DNA of 64,000 nucleotides from Cladocopium goreaui (taxonomy: Eukaryota > Sar > Dinophyceae > Suessiales > Symbiodiniaceae). The notes beneath the pieces are model-generated. The model did not search any database, was not told where the DNA came from, and saw only the letters and a list, made by a program, of their open reading frames with translations. Shown piece by piece: positions 33,905-45,559 of this stretch (positions are counted from its first letter, which is position 1; every line of letters begins with the position of its first letter). Location: positions 913,438 through 977,437 of the forward strand of contig CAMXCT020000890.1 in assembly GCA_947184155.2 (NCBI GenBank), given 5' to 3'. Position numbers and translations under genes: made by a program.

Positions 33905-34995
33905 TGGACAGAAATTCACAATAAATTGATTTTGATAGTTTTCAATTTACCTTCCGTTGATATCAATTGATTTTCAATTGATTTCAATTTACTTTCAGCT
34001 GATTTCAATTGATTTTGATAGATTTCAATTTACATTCAATTGATTTTCAATTGATTTTCCAATTGATTTCAATTTACTTTCAATTGATTTTGAATTGATT
34101 GCAATTTACTTTAAATTGATTCCAATCTACTTCAACTGATTTTCAATCGATTTCAATTTGCTTTAAATTGATTTTAATGATGTTCAATTGATTTCAAATT
34201 GATTTTCAATTGAGTTCAATTTACTTTCAATTGATTTCAATTGATTTTCAATTGAGCTCAATTTACTTTCAATTGAGTTCAATTGATTTTCAATTGATTT
34301 CAATTTACTTTCAATTGATCTCAATTGATTTTCAATTGATTTCAACTTACTTTCAATTATTTTTCAATTGATTGATATCAAGTGAAAGTAAATTGAAATC
34401 TATCAAAATCAATTGATACCAATGGAAACTAAATTGAAATCAATTGAAAATCAATTGAAAGTAAATTGAAATCAATTGAAAGTAAATTGAGAAATCAATT
34501 GAAAGTAAATTGAAAAATCAATTGAAAGTAAATTGAAATCAATTGAAAGTAAATTGAAATCTATCAAAATCAATTGATATCAATTGAAAGTAAATTGAAA
34601 TCTATCAAAATCAATTGATATCAATTGAAAGTAAATTCAAATCTATCAAAATCAATTGATATCAATGGAACAGAAACTTAATTGAAATCAATTGAAAGTC
34701 AATTGAAAGTGAATTGATATCAGTGGAAACTAAATTGAAATCGATTGAAAGTAAATTGAAATCAATTGAAAGTAAATTGAAATCCATCAAACTCAAGTGA
34801 TATCAATTGAAAGTAAATTGAAATCTATCAAAATCAATTGATATCAATGGAACAGAAACTTAATTGAAATCAATTGAAAATCAATTGAAAGTCAATTGAA
34901 AGTGAATTGATATCAGTGGAAACTAAATTGAAATCGATTGAAAGTAAATTGAAATCAATTGAAAGTAAATTGAAATCTATCAAAATCAATTGATA
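33905..34995. repeat. Strand-switching minisatellite belt (large inverted repeat)
   Basis: From about 33905 to 34375 the units read TTTCAATTGATTTCAATTTAC. From about 34376 to 34995 they read as the reverse complement, GTAAATTGAAATCAATTG. One 25-base stretch at 34009-34033 has exact reverse-complement copies in the right arm. The right arm also carries a longer higher-order repeat (copies near 34640 and 34830). The two arms could pair into a long imperfect hairpin. Confidence 0.85.
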
Positions 34996-34999
34996 AAAA

Positions 35000-36400
35000 A
35001 TTTATTCAGACCCCGATCCCTAAAAAAAACACATTAAAGAGACTCTCAAAATTGATTAAGGGGGGCCCTACACTAATCAAGACCCAACATTAACCACAAG
35101 GCTCTGAGGTGCAAGCTGTGGCGATTGCTTTGCACCAGCACCCAGGCCTCAGCTAGTCAACTACAAGTTTTGTGGTGTTGCAGGGCACTGGCTGATGCAG
35201 GCAAATCCCCGAACCTATTTGTTCTTGCAAATGGGTCTTCTGCAATCCTTTCATGTCATATCCCATATATCCTAGCCCTAGCGTACATGACTATGTCTGC
35301 CGTTCCTGCAAATATTCGTCCTGCTCATGACCTCTGTTGAACGTGCTTACTGATCTTCCTGCACATAATGATATATTGACAGATGATCATGAGCCATGAA
35401 TTTGAAATGGAAAATGCATTTCCCCCAACGGCAACGCATGTCGATGCGCTTTCCTCAATTGCCTTCCCCAAGCATAATAACATAATTATATGATATATGC
35501 ATCTAATCGATGCGCTTTCCAGCGCTTACAGTACTTGCTACTGCACAACATTGCACAACAACTCCATCTACGTTGAGGTGGAACGGCTTGGACGCACGAT
35601 GCTACCAAGGCCATCCAAGGATCCAAGGCCCTCCGTCTCACACTGTGAATTTCCGAAAGTTCTGAGGCACGAGCCTCCATCGCGGGCCGAGGCCGGGTCG
35701 AACCTGCTCGAGGCGCTCTGCAAGCACGACAGCGAGGCAACATCAGAATCCCGGAGTTATTGCGAGTCGGACCGGCCGACTGCAAAACCTACAAACTCAA
35801 AGGACGGTTAACTTATTTTGACGTAAAGGGTGTGTGAACAATTTCCAAACAGTTGTATCACGCAAACTCCTTAGTATGCGTAGGTATCGCTGGCTGCTTT
35901 CCGCATTGTCTGGGAATCAGCGCATATCAGCTCTATCCAACAGAAAACGCTTTTCCAAGGGAGTGACCTGAGACATCCTGAGGTTCAAGCTCGCTGGTTG
36001 CCATTTTTGGGGCAGACACCTGTGATGCGAACATGTCCAGCTGTTGCCCTTCGACGTCTTACATGGTCAGGTCAAATCAAGCCACATTATTTGGACGAAT
36101 GACCACGCTGGCACAGCTATCTTCATTCAAGCAGCCTGTATTGCTCATTCAAATAGCTTCAATGTTCAAAGCCCTCAAGACACTTCTTCATACATGTTCG
36201 CCTGAGGGGCAGTCCGGCCACACCTGACACAGGCCAAGACAATCACAGCACTACAGCATGTCCCTGCCACTATCTGGAACCCGCGCAAATTGCAAAATGC
36301 AAGACATCTGGATAGAAAACAAGATAACTACTAGTAGTGTCCATACCGGTGCTGATGGTGGCCTAGCTGCTCTGCGTGTGTAGGGCCTTGTCTGGCCATG
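35000..36400. other. No confident gene
   Basis: Open segments exist on both strands at 35486-35811, in locally GC-rich sequence. Neither shows convincing splice borders or a family, so I make no call. Confidence 0.3.
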
Positions 36401-36424
36401 CTGATGGGCAAACCCTTCACATGC

Positions 36425-37301
36425 CTCCCACACATTCTCATGCCCTATGAGTCCTACGAACCATTCAATCAGCTGCACACCAACGTCCTACGAACAGGTG
36501 CTGAATGATTCTCCCATCGATGTCTTAGCATAAGCTGGGATGCTTTCTGCTGGCTTTGTACAACCGGTATAACCGGCGAGTATTCGGAGATCATCTGAGA
36601 TCTGCACTCGGACGCTCTGATCCTTTCTATTGCCTGACGATGAATGCTCTTCACTTCACCCGCCTACAAAGAACCTGGAAACGCATATTACATAATATTA
36701 CATAATATTACATATGCAACATAAATAACATAATAACATCCGTTGGGAGGTCTGTTATGGTCTGTTTGGCGTGGTAGAGTTTCCAAATCGCCTCTTCAAG
36801 CTCGTTGTCTTCGCTGTAATCCTCTTGAATGTGCAACTCCTGCAATTCCACTTTGTGACTGATTTGTGACTGCACAGCGACTTATGTCTTGGATGCTTTT
36901 GGATGCTTTTGGCTGATTCGGCTTCAAGACCTTTAAGCAAACAGCCTGTATGTCAGGAGAATCAGCTTGTTGCAATCTATCCACCGGATGTCTCTGGCAT
37001 CAGAGCGTGCATTGCAAGTACCTTTGGACTGACATGTGCTCCTCTGATATTGACATCACCTTTCTTGCTGCGTTTACTGCAACAGAGCCCTGGCAAACGT
37101 GGCTTCACGAGCCTTCAAAAGAAAGGTGTAATGCGATCAACATCTTGTAAATGCTTTCCTGATTATCTTTCACATCATGAAGGTCTTGGTGCCACTTCAT
37201 CTGATCTAGAATCTAAGCATTCAGAGGGAACTCAGAATGACCAAGTTTAAGGGCATCAGTAGATTACCGGCCGTCCCGCAGATCCCAGGTATGGTTTCGT
37301 G
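36425..37301 (-). other. Partial gene of unknown family, exons joining in phase
   Basis: Exon 36741-36839 encodes 33 residues in phase 0 (LHIQEDYSEDNELEEAIWKL) and ends at a possible GA donor. It joins 36574-36663 (EVKSIHRQAIERIRASECR), which ends at a GT donor. That in turn joins 36425-36472 (LIEWFVGLIGHENVW). A small upstream exon, 37268-37301, has AG and GT borders and also ends in a compatible phase. A helical acidic protein of unknown function is likely. Further right, near 37430-37520, a segment reading FAELMESCDRFYVDFHW may belong to it. Confidence 0.5.
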
Positions 37302-37769
37302 CTTTGGCCTTTTGATGGAAGTAAGATGAAGTAAGTTTGTTGAAATATGTCTGAATGGGCATACCTAGCACTTGATTCCTAAAAGCACCAAAGAATAAAA
37401 TGATCTTCCTACACACCAGGTCAAATTTGACTCTCCATCAGCAGTCCAGAACCCCCAATGAAAATCCACATAAAATCTATCACAAGATTCCATAAGCTCC
37501 GCAAAGCTCTGCATGTCAGGCCCAGACCGGCCTGGTTGCCCTGGTTGCTTGCACGTGCTTCTGGCGGAGCACTCCGTGGGCTCGACACCAACCTTGGTAC
37601 ATCTTGCCCTATGGCATACAATGTCGACGATGTTTGTTCAATGATTCAACCAGAAAACAACCAAGATGTTTTAGATGTTTTAGCAGGGAATGGCTGCTTT
37701 CTTTTTCGCACGAAAATGCAAGTGAAAAATAAATAAAAATAGCAAAGCTAGCTCAAAAATGTTCAAAAG

Positions 37770-39796
37770 GTGTACTGTAAATCAAGGCTTTCATTAAGGC
37801 CGCCACTCGGCTTCCTTGCTAGTTGCTGACACAGGCCTGGCTCGAAAAGAATGCGGATCAAAGCAGCACAGCACCACTTGGCCAAAATTAACCCTCTCTG
37901 ATGCATGTGGGAAATCGTGGGAAATTGTGGGAAACTATCAACTCTTAGCACTTCCGGACAGCATGCTTTTTCAGCTTAGCTCCGCATAAAATTCAGTCGC
38001 AAATCAATCTATAGAGACGTGTCAATACATACATTGTTTTTGGAGTCATGCAAGCGAATGGCCAACGTTCAAACCATGCGCAAGAATCAGCAAAACCGAG
38101 CTCAAGCAGAAAGTTCGACATGAAGCAAGCTGCTATACTGCTTCATGTGAATGGATAAAATATGATAAAATATGATAAAATAACACTGTTATAATCTAGT
38201 ATGCACTGAATTTGCAGATTGCAGCACTGACCGCTGAAAACACTTCATATCTGCCCCGAGAATGCTGATTGGTCAGCTCACAATCGGGTTCGCGCAAATG
38301 TTCAGGCTGCTGCTGCCTTGGGACAATCCCAGTCCTAGCTCCATCTCAATGACACCCAGAATCACCCAGACAAATAGCAGGGCCAAGTTGCAATTTTCAA
38401 GTTCAACTGGGCCCACGCGCATAATACGCACAAGTTGTGTTGATGTTTCTCCTCTTTTCTCCTACAATGAAATACTATACATTTACATGACATTCTCATA
38501 ATACATCATAATACTATGAAATGTGTGTGTGTGTGATTGTGTCCACGTAATTACGTACAGTAAATCACGCCATTGAGCAGCGCAGTTGTGACATCGCACA
38601 GTTTCCACTCAGCTCAGAGCCGAGGTCTCCGCTGGTCGAGCTGGAAAGCCTTGGCCACTGCCGTCACTGTGATGCAATGCGCCGAGGCGCCGCCGAGGTT
38701 CCACGTTCCGTCGAAATCCGTGGAACCATGCGGAACCATGTGGAACCATGTGGAACCCAGGTCAATTCAGCCCGATTTAGCCCGATTCAGCCCGTTCGAT
38801 TTTGGAGGGTGCAGTTTTGGCTCATGTGGAAGGCACTGCATATCCTTCACATCCTGTCACTGCATGTGTGACAAAGGTTGAACCCATGTGTTAATCCAGC
38901 CAGTTCCTCATCAATGCCTCATCAGAAAGTGACATTCCAACCTCCCGGCATCTTTGTGGAGGTGCACGTTCTGCTCATCTAAAATCATCTAAACAGGTTC
39001 ATGAAAATGAGCTGAGCAACTGGGCGGTGGCGGTGGCAAGCGAGTGTCAGAAAAGGTCTTGCCCTTCAAACGCTGATCCAATTCATCTTCAAGGCCACGG
39101 ATCATGACCTCAGAATGTGAATCAACAGATCAACCTCTCTAAATCAATCTATGAATCTGAATCAAATACATTCTACATCATTCTACATCATTCTACATTC
39201 AAATACAGTAGAATGTGCAGAGTCAAGGGATCAGGTCAAGGGATCAGGGTGAGAGCACATGAGAGCACTATCTGATCCCAAGACGACCCTTTCCCAGGAG
39301 TTCAAACTAAACCGAACGCCGGTAATGTCACCAGGAGCAGCGGCAAGGGCTGACAAATGCCAATCTGTCCGGATCTGTCCGGTCACTGAATGCCTAGAAA
39401 TTTGGTGCCTTCATTTGAAACGAAGATCTCAACCTGAACGGCCTTAACGTATCAAAACAATCCCACATGTCAATCTTGCAAGGTTGAGGCCCCAGCCCGT
39501 AAGACTCCATCCACATTGTAGGCACCACCCACGGGAGTCCACAGTTCGTGGATGACCTAGGGACCAGGTGCTCTCTGGCCCATGCTTCTTGAACATTTCA
39601 AGCTCATATGTCATAGACTCATAGGTTCGAAACCGTGTAGGTCTCTCTCTCTCTCTCTCTCAGTCACTCACTCACTCACTCACTCACTCATTCACTCACT
39701 CACTCCCTCGCTCTCTCTCTCTCTCTCTGTTTCTTATTTTCTTATTTTCTTATTTTCTTATTTTCTTATTTTATTTTCTTATTTTCTTATTTTCGT

Positions 39797-39827
<31 letters not shown>

Positions 39828-42370
39828 CTCCAACTAAAGGATGGAAAAGAACTCTATACAATTATATACAGTACATACATGGACACAAAATGCATCGAGC
39901 GAATGCTTTAAGCATCTTTAAACACGTTTTAGCTCTACGAGTACTACCGGTACCAGTAATACCAAGGATCCAGAAAGAAACAACACATTGCTGAACTATG
40001 GTTTATTCATGTGTATTCAAGTTATCATCTTTTCTTGCGCTGCTTAGCTCTTCCAGCTCATACTTTCAGACTGCCCAGGTTGTTCCGCATTAAGCGCAGC
40101 TTGATGACACGCATAGTCATCATCAATGCTCCAGCCATGGATGCAAAAAGCATTCGGCAAAGCTGTGACTCAGCTGCTGAAGGGTTCCTTAAACTTTCGA
40201 TCTTTGTCCGCGGTGTGTACCGGCGGAGAAAAACACATACCCAAACTCAAACACGCATGTCTTTTTACTGTCGCAATATGCATGAATATATTCATCATAG
40301 TCGTAGCCTGTTTAAAACATCTATCTGTATAATATAGCTGCGGTGAAAGAGGAGAAACTCGTACAAAAGCAACTACTACTTCCCCTTGACTTTCTTCTCG
40401 CATAAAACAGTATTGCCTCATATCATAAAATGTTATAAATCGAGTGTTTTTGGAAGGCCTTTCTTGGAATCCAACTATATCCAGCTCAGCTTCGCCGAAG
40501 CCAAAAGAAGCAAACTCATCAAGTTGAAGCCTGCCAGCACATAGAGCAAGGCCATCCTCGGTTTTCCAAGGTGGGTCCTGCATGTCCTGCATGTCCTGCA
40601 TGTCCTGCACTGGAGCTTCAGCCATGAAAAATAGTGGAAAATGATTTTGATTGATGTTGATTGATCTTCTTTGAGCGGCATTGATCATGCTTGCCCTAGA
40701 ACAAGCCAGCACAAAAGGTATACAGCACCTCCCTCTGGATAAGTTTCTTAGTGAATGATTAAGATTGATTAAGTAAAGATAACTTCCTGCCGGAATCGCA
40801 AAAAAGTTGACAGCAGCGAGAGAAATGCAGACCAAGGCGCTGTACGGGTGGCAGTTTACGCTGAACTGCACCCAGGCGATCACCACGGCGTTGACGCAAA
40901 CTCCTCACTGTTTCGTAGACCTCATGGCACCACATGTCCAAAACCCATTGGTTAAAAATGTTAAAAACTGTTGAAAGGTTGAATGTGGAAGGTCCTCATC
41001 TGTCATGTTGATATCATGTGATGGTACATCAGTGCATTACACGGCATTGTCTTGTGGCAGAATGTGGCATAAATAGAACCCCCGGATGAATCCTCACGGG
41101 TTGTGCTTGCCACTCTCTGCAGCCTAGACTCAGCTGAGGGAACTCCTACACTGGTCAAATACAGGATGCTCTCCAACGGGTCATCACCTGAGAAATCATT
41201 GAGTTAACAGTGTTAACAAGAGAAGATCAAGCCCAGGTCCTGAAGTTGCTTCATCGTGCTTCATCGTGTGGTGAAAGGCGGAAAGGCCCAACGTTGGCAC
41301 AAATTAGTTCGTGTTTAGTATGTTTTGGTTCACTATAGTTCTCTCAAGGACGAGACGTGGTTTGCAAGCACAAAGGATGGAAGGAGGGCGATCCAACCGT
41401 CGAAGGTCGCGCTCCACGTAACGGCGGATGTTCTCCAGCGCAGATCGATAGAAGGGCCTCCATGTCAGGATGCTTTCAGGGGAGTGAAAAGCTTAAAGCA
41501 ACTGTGGTTCCAGTTTCTTCCAGCCTGTTCCGGCATGTTAGAATATCTGAAACATATTGTGTGCATAGAACTTTACATCCAATGTGTGTGAAACCAGTTT
41601 GGCAACGCCAAGTCCGCAGCAGCAGCAGCAGCCTTCCAGAGCACACCAGGGCAATCTGCTCCATCAAAGCTTTGGCCTCAGAGACCTCTGCGAACAAAGC
41701 ACAAAAGATCGCCTCGTTCTGCGAGTAGAGGGATGAATAGTTGCTGCCAGCCAGGATGGAGAACAAGACGCCTCGGAAAACATGGGAAAACAAAAATAGA
41801 AGCGATGAAAAGAGAACTGACAGACTGACACGAACGTTTGCAAACCTTTCACCGTGGATGAGCATGCGATTGTCTGTGATAAGCCATGTCAACTTGCTTG
41901 TCCTTCTGATGGAATTCATTGTTCACGTTGAGGCGCTCATCAGCGCAAGGACATTTCCGACATAGCCCTGAGCAACATCACCCAAAGGCACAATTGTTTT
42001 GGTTCCCGTCAAGAACGTCCACCTCAGATTCAGATTTCAGAGCTGTGCATGGCCTGGCATGGGGCAATGAGACTATCAATCCTCCTGTGGTACATTCCAA
42101 AAGAAACTCCACAAGTGCCACAACTGTCCTTCAGGTTGTTATTTAGCAGCCAAGGCTTTCTTGGGATGGATGGCAAGGGAAAGGTAATGATTTCTGATAG
42201 CTCTATTTACTGTTTACCCACATGCTCGGCGAGGCACAAGAACTGTTGCAGGGATGGGTAGAATAGATAAGCCCCTGCTGCTGTAACGACCGACCAAAGC
42301 CCCACGCGGCAGACAGTTTTGAGCACATTCTTGCGTACCACTACTTTGAGCTTGTCATCATCATCATCTC
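37770..42370 (-). other. Unassigned exons, several membrane-spanning
   Basis: Convincing but unjoined minus-strand exons lie here. At 42218-42370 (start after DDDD, then VVRKNVLKTVCRVGLW and VVTAAGAYLFY; donor G|GTAAAC). At 41633-41771 (VLFSILAGSNYSSLYSQNEA, then LFAEVSEAKALMEQ). At about 40772-40905 (VVIAWVQFSVNCHPY followed by SALVCISLAAVNFFAI). At about 38270-38390 (ALLFVWVILGVIEMELGL). At about 37790-37920 (CCAALIRILFEPGLCQQLA). Near 38620-38720 there is FDGTWNLGGASAHCI. They suggest one or two multi-pass membrane proteins. I recognise no family. Confidence 0.45.
39640..39832. repeat. Compound CT / CACT / TTCTTA / TTTC microsatellite
   Basis: Five simple repeats follow one another: CT, CACT, CT again, TTTTCTTA units and CTTT. 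Confidence 0.9.
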
Positions 42371-43429
42371 CTGCAGCACGATCCGAAACAGTTCATTTCA
42401 GCAGAAGGCAGGGACATATTGATGTTTTTCTTCGGATTTTGTAGAGCCTGACATAGCCTGACTTTGTGCAACACCAGGCGCAACACCGAGGACAACACGA
42501 CGGCGCCTCCATCTCCAGCAAGGCGTTGCACTTTGCGCCTTCGTGTGAAACTTCTGCGTACCTACCATGATCGTGGTCTTTCACATGAGCAGGAGGGGGA
42601 AAAAGGATAAAAAAGGTGTTCTGTGGCAAAAAAACAAAGGTTCAATTGATATATATTGATATGACCTGGCCTTCACGGCTTGACACATCACCAAGCCAGC
42701 AACGATTGCCTTTTGAAAATACTGCGGCTTTTGCTGCGATTGGAGTGGCCTTCCAGCACTGGTGCCGAAAATGCAGGAAATTCATGGACCACCAAGACGT
42801 TTGTGGGAACGGCACGAGCCGTTTGATTTCTTTTTCTGGGGTTCTAGCTGATTGTGAAAATGCTCTATACATATAATATATAAGTTTTCAGGCCGTGCCT
42901 GGCAATTTTTTGTATGATACTTCTGCCTGTTCAATCATGTCCATGAGCTGAGGGTGGCTTAGTACGTTTATCATGCCTTGTTGGGGAGCACTATATACAG
43001 TAACTCCTTTTGGCAGCAAAAAGAAGAAGCCAGAAAAAATGAAAGAATGACGAGGCTTGCAATGAAACTGACCAAATCATGCCATGACCATACCCCTAAC
43101 TGACCCAGGCCTGTGGACCGCAAGGCTGCCAACTTCCGACCGCAGTGGCACATGACCCACAGCAACAGACTGTCCAGTGACAGGTGCAAGCACAGCGGCC
43201 ATGGCGTCCGGGAACGGCGCAAACCGACACCAACCTCAAACCCGAGCAAGAGCCCGCTGACACACGTCCCAAAACCCCAAATAGTGTGGACTTCTGTTTT
43301 GTGCAGACTTCATTGAATCTGAGACGCCCTGGTCTTTGAACAGCTTTGGGCCAAGCTATGGCAAAAGGACCAAACGTTCCCAACCGATTCTTCTGCACAG
43401 AAACTGCTTTCACCGTGTGTGTAAGAATC

Positions 43430-43640
43430 TATCGATCTGCCTGTCTGTCTGTCTGTCTGCCTGCCTGTCTGTCTGTCTGTCTGTCTGTCTATCTCTCTCT
43501 CTCTCTCTCTCTGTCTGTCTGTCTGCCTGTCTGTCTGTCTGTCTGTCTATCTTTCTATCTGTCTTATCTATCTCTCTATCTGCCTGTCTGCCTGCCTGCC
43601 TGCCTGTCTAGTCTATCCATCTATCTCCCTTTTTCAACCA
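43430..43640. repeat. CTGT / CT / CTAT microsatellite
   Basis: Runs of CTGT and CTGC with an internal CT run. Both forward frames give false Cys/Leu/Ser proteins. Confidence 0.9.
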
Positions 43641-44487
43641 AAAAATCAATCAATCAATACATACAACATAAACAAACACAAGTATGCTTCTACTAGTCCT
43701 TTCCACCCTCAACCTGCGCACGTCGACCAGCATGAAATCTGCAGAAGATGTAGAAGCCGGCCTTGATTGAGCAGCAGAGAGGCTCGCACTTGTTGGCCTT
43801 CAGACGGACAATATCCACTGAAATCCACTGCACGATATCATAACCTGAAAATATTAAGATACTTTGTCAGATAAAGAGATGAAATGCCAAGTCAGTCCAC
43901 ACACTCAGACACGCTGCATTGGCTATGGAAATGTGCTAGCAGATAGCACTTGAGGGGGATGGTGACTTCAGCGGTCCAACAGAAAGTACCCTGTTGGTGA
44001 GGCAGCGCTGATGCATAAATTAAGATTGAATAAACATGACTAGAAATGATGTCTATTTACGCAACTAATTATGTTACCTCACTAACTATTGTCGTTTGAG
44101 TGACTCATATCAACACCAACGAAGCCAGCCAAACCATCCTGCCTGGATGTATGATTGGACTCCGCTACAGATGGAACCGCCTTGCAGGGTCACAAATGGT
44201 GAAGCTTCTGTTGTCTTGTGCCAAGCCTAGGCATGTTACACACTGTGCATGAACCATCACAAGATATCACAAGTCATTGGAGTTGACAGCACCTGTGCTA
44301 AATCACAGAAGGACACTGTAATTCTCAGTGCCAGAGGTTTAGGACCTTTAGCCGCATCCTTTAGCAATATTTGACATATTTTGACATCATGATCATCATG
44401 TAACCAGCATGTAGCCATCTGGGTTTGGTACAGTCGAAGGCATTGGACTGTCAAGTCCCGATGCCTCAGTGGGTCCAGCCATGCTGC

Positions 44488-44531
44488 GCTGTCTGCAACT
44501 GTCTGCAACTGTCTGCAACTGTCTGCAACTC
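44488..44531. repeat. Eleven-base tandem repeat, 4 copies
   Basis: GTCTGCAACT with a linking C repeats four times without change. Confidence 0.8.
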
Positions 44532-45559
44532 CAGCACGACATGATACTGTATCATGATCCAGCTTGAACTTCATGAACTTCGACTTTTTATGACGCGCCA
44601 CTCGCTATGATCTGCATGTCTGGGGCATATCTTTGAGCCCAGTGCTGTGTACATCATGGTCTTTCCCTCCAGCCTCAGTAGCTGGGTTAAACAATCACGG
44701 ATGAAAGAACTGGTCACACTGAACCACATGAACCAGCTGCCAAAAGTCGGACCACTTGGCTCTCGACATATCAACCTTCCAGAAGCCATGAAGCACCTCA
44801 TGTGGCACCCAATCTGCAATCCAACAAGCGCTACAAGTTACAAGATACCACAAAATGCCAGCATTCAAAACGTTACAAGAAAAAAGCACAAAAGACGCCA
44901 ACATGTTGCCGTGACAATCTCAAATTGTGACTGAGGCTGTCTATTAGTGTTTGTTGGACTGCATGTCTGACTGAGATGCGCACAGCCTTTCCAGAATCAT
45001 CTGGGATAAATTCCGATATCAAACCTTCCAGGCTCTTCACTCAATGCAGAACATCGGTGCCATCGTCACACACGGCGAGCCCTTTCTCTGGCCCATCAAA
45101 GCAGGTTTTGCATGGTGTTTATCCATTCAGGCCACGACGCTTCAGCTTCCAAATTTCTCGTAAACACGTATCAAGCTCTAATGCAAACAGTCACCTCAGG
45201 GGTCATCAGATTTGAGCTCCAAACTTCCAAGACCTCGCCCATGGAACCGTTGCACGTACCTATATAATCCTATATAGGCGCTACACAACTAGCCTGCAAC
45301 AGCCCCTGACTGCCCTGACTGCCCTGACTGCCCTTGACTGACTGACAAATGTGACATGGGACTACATGGCAACCACACCCGCACAAAGTCCAGAGCATGT
45401 CCAGAGCTAATGAGCTAATGATAGCTAATGGGATTGCATATGACTGCATACATTTGCTCTTCATCCATGTACAACATTGTACAACCCACAGGGGACGGAG
45501 CAGTTTAATCAGGAACCATCGCTGTCATAACTGTCATAAGGAATCTCAGAATTGATCGT

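Noticed and set aside
35497..35811. 104-codon plus-strand frame as a gene
   Set aside because: The opposite strand is also open over the same GC-rich stretch, there is no family, and no clear splice borders or start context.
39610..39645. tRNA gene
   Set aside because: GGTTCGAAACC resembles a B box, but there is no matching A box, anticodon arm or acceptor stem around it.
40170..40886. 238-codon minus-strand frame as one gene
   Set aside because: Only the first 45 codons (a membrane span) and possibly a middle part read as protein. The rest contains intron-like borders and a nine-base repeat, so the frame is open by chance.
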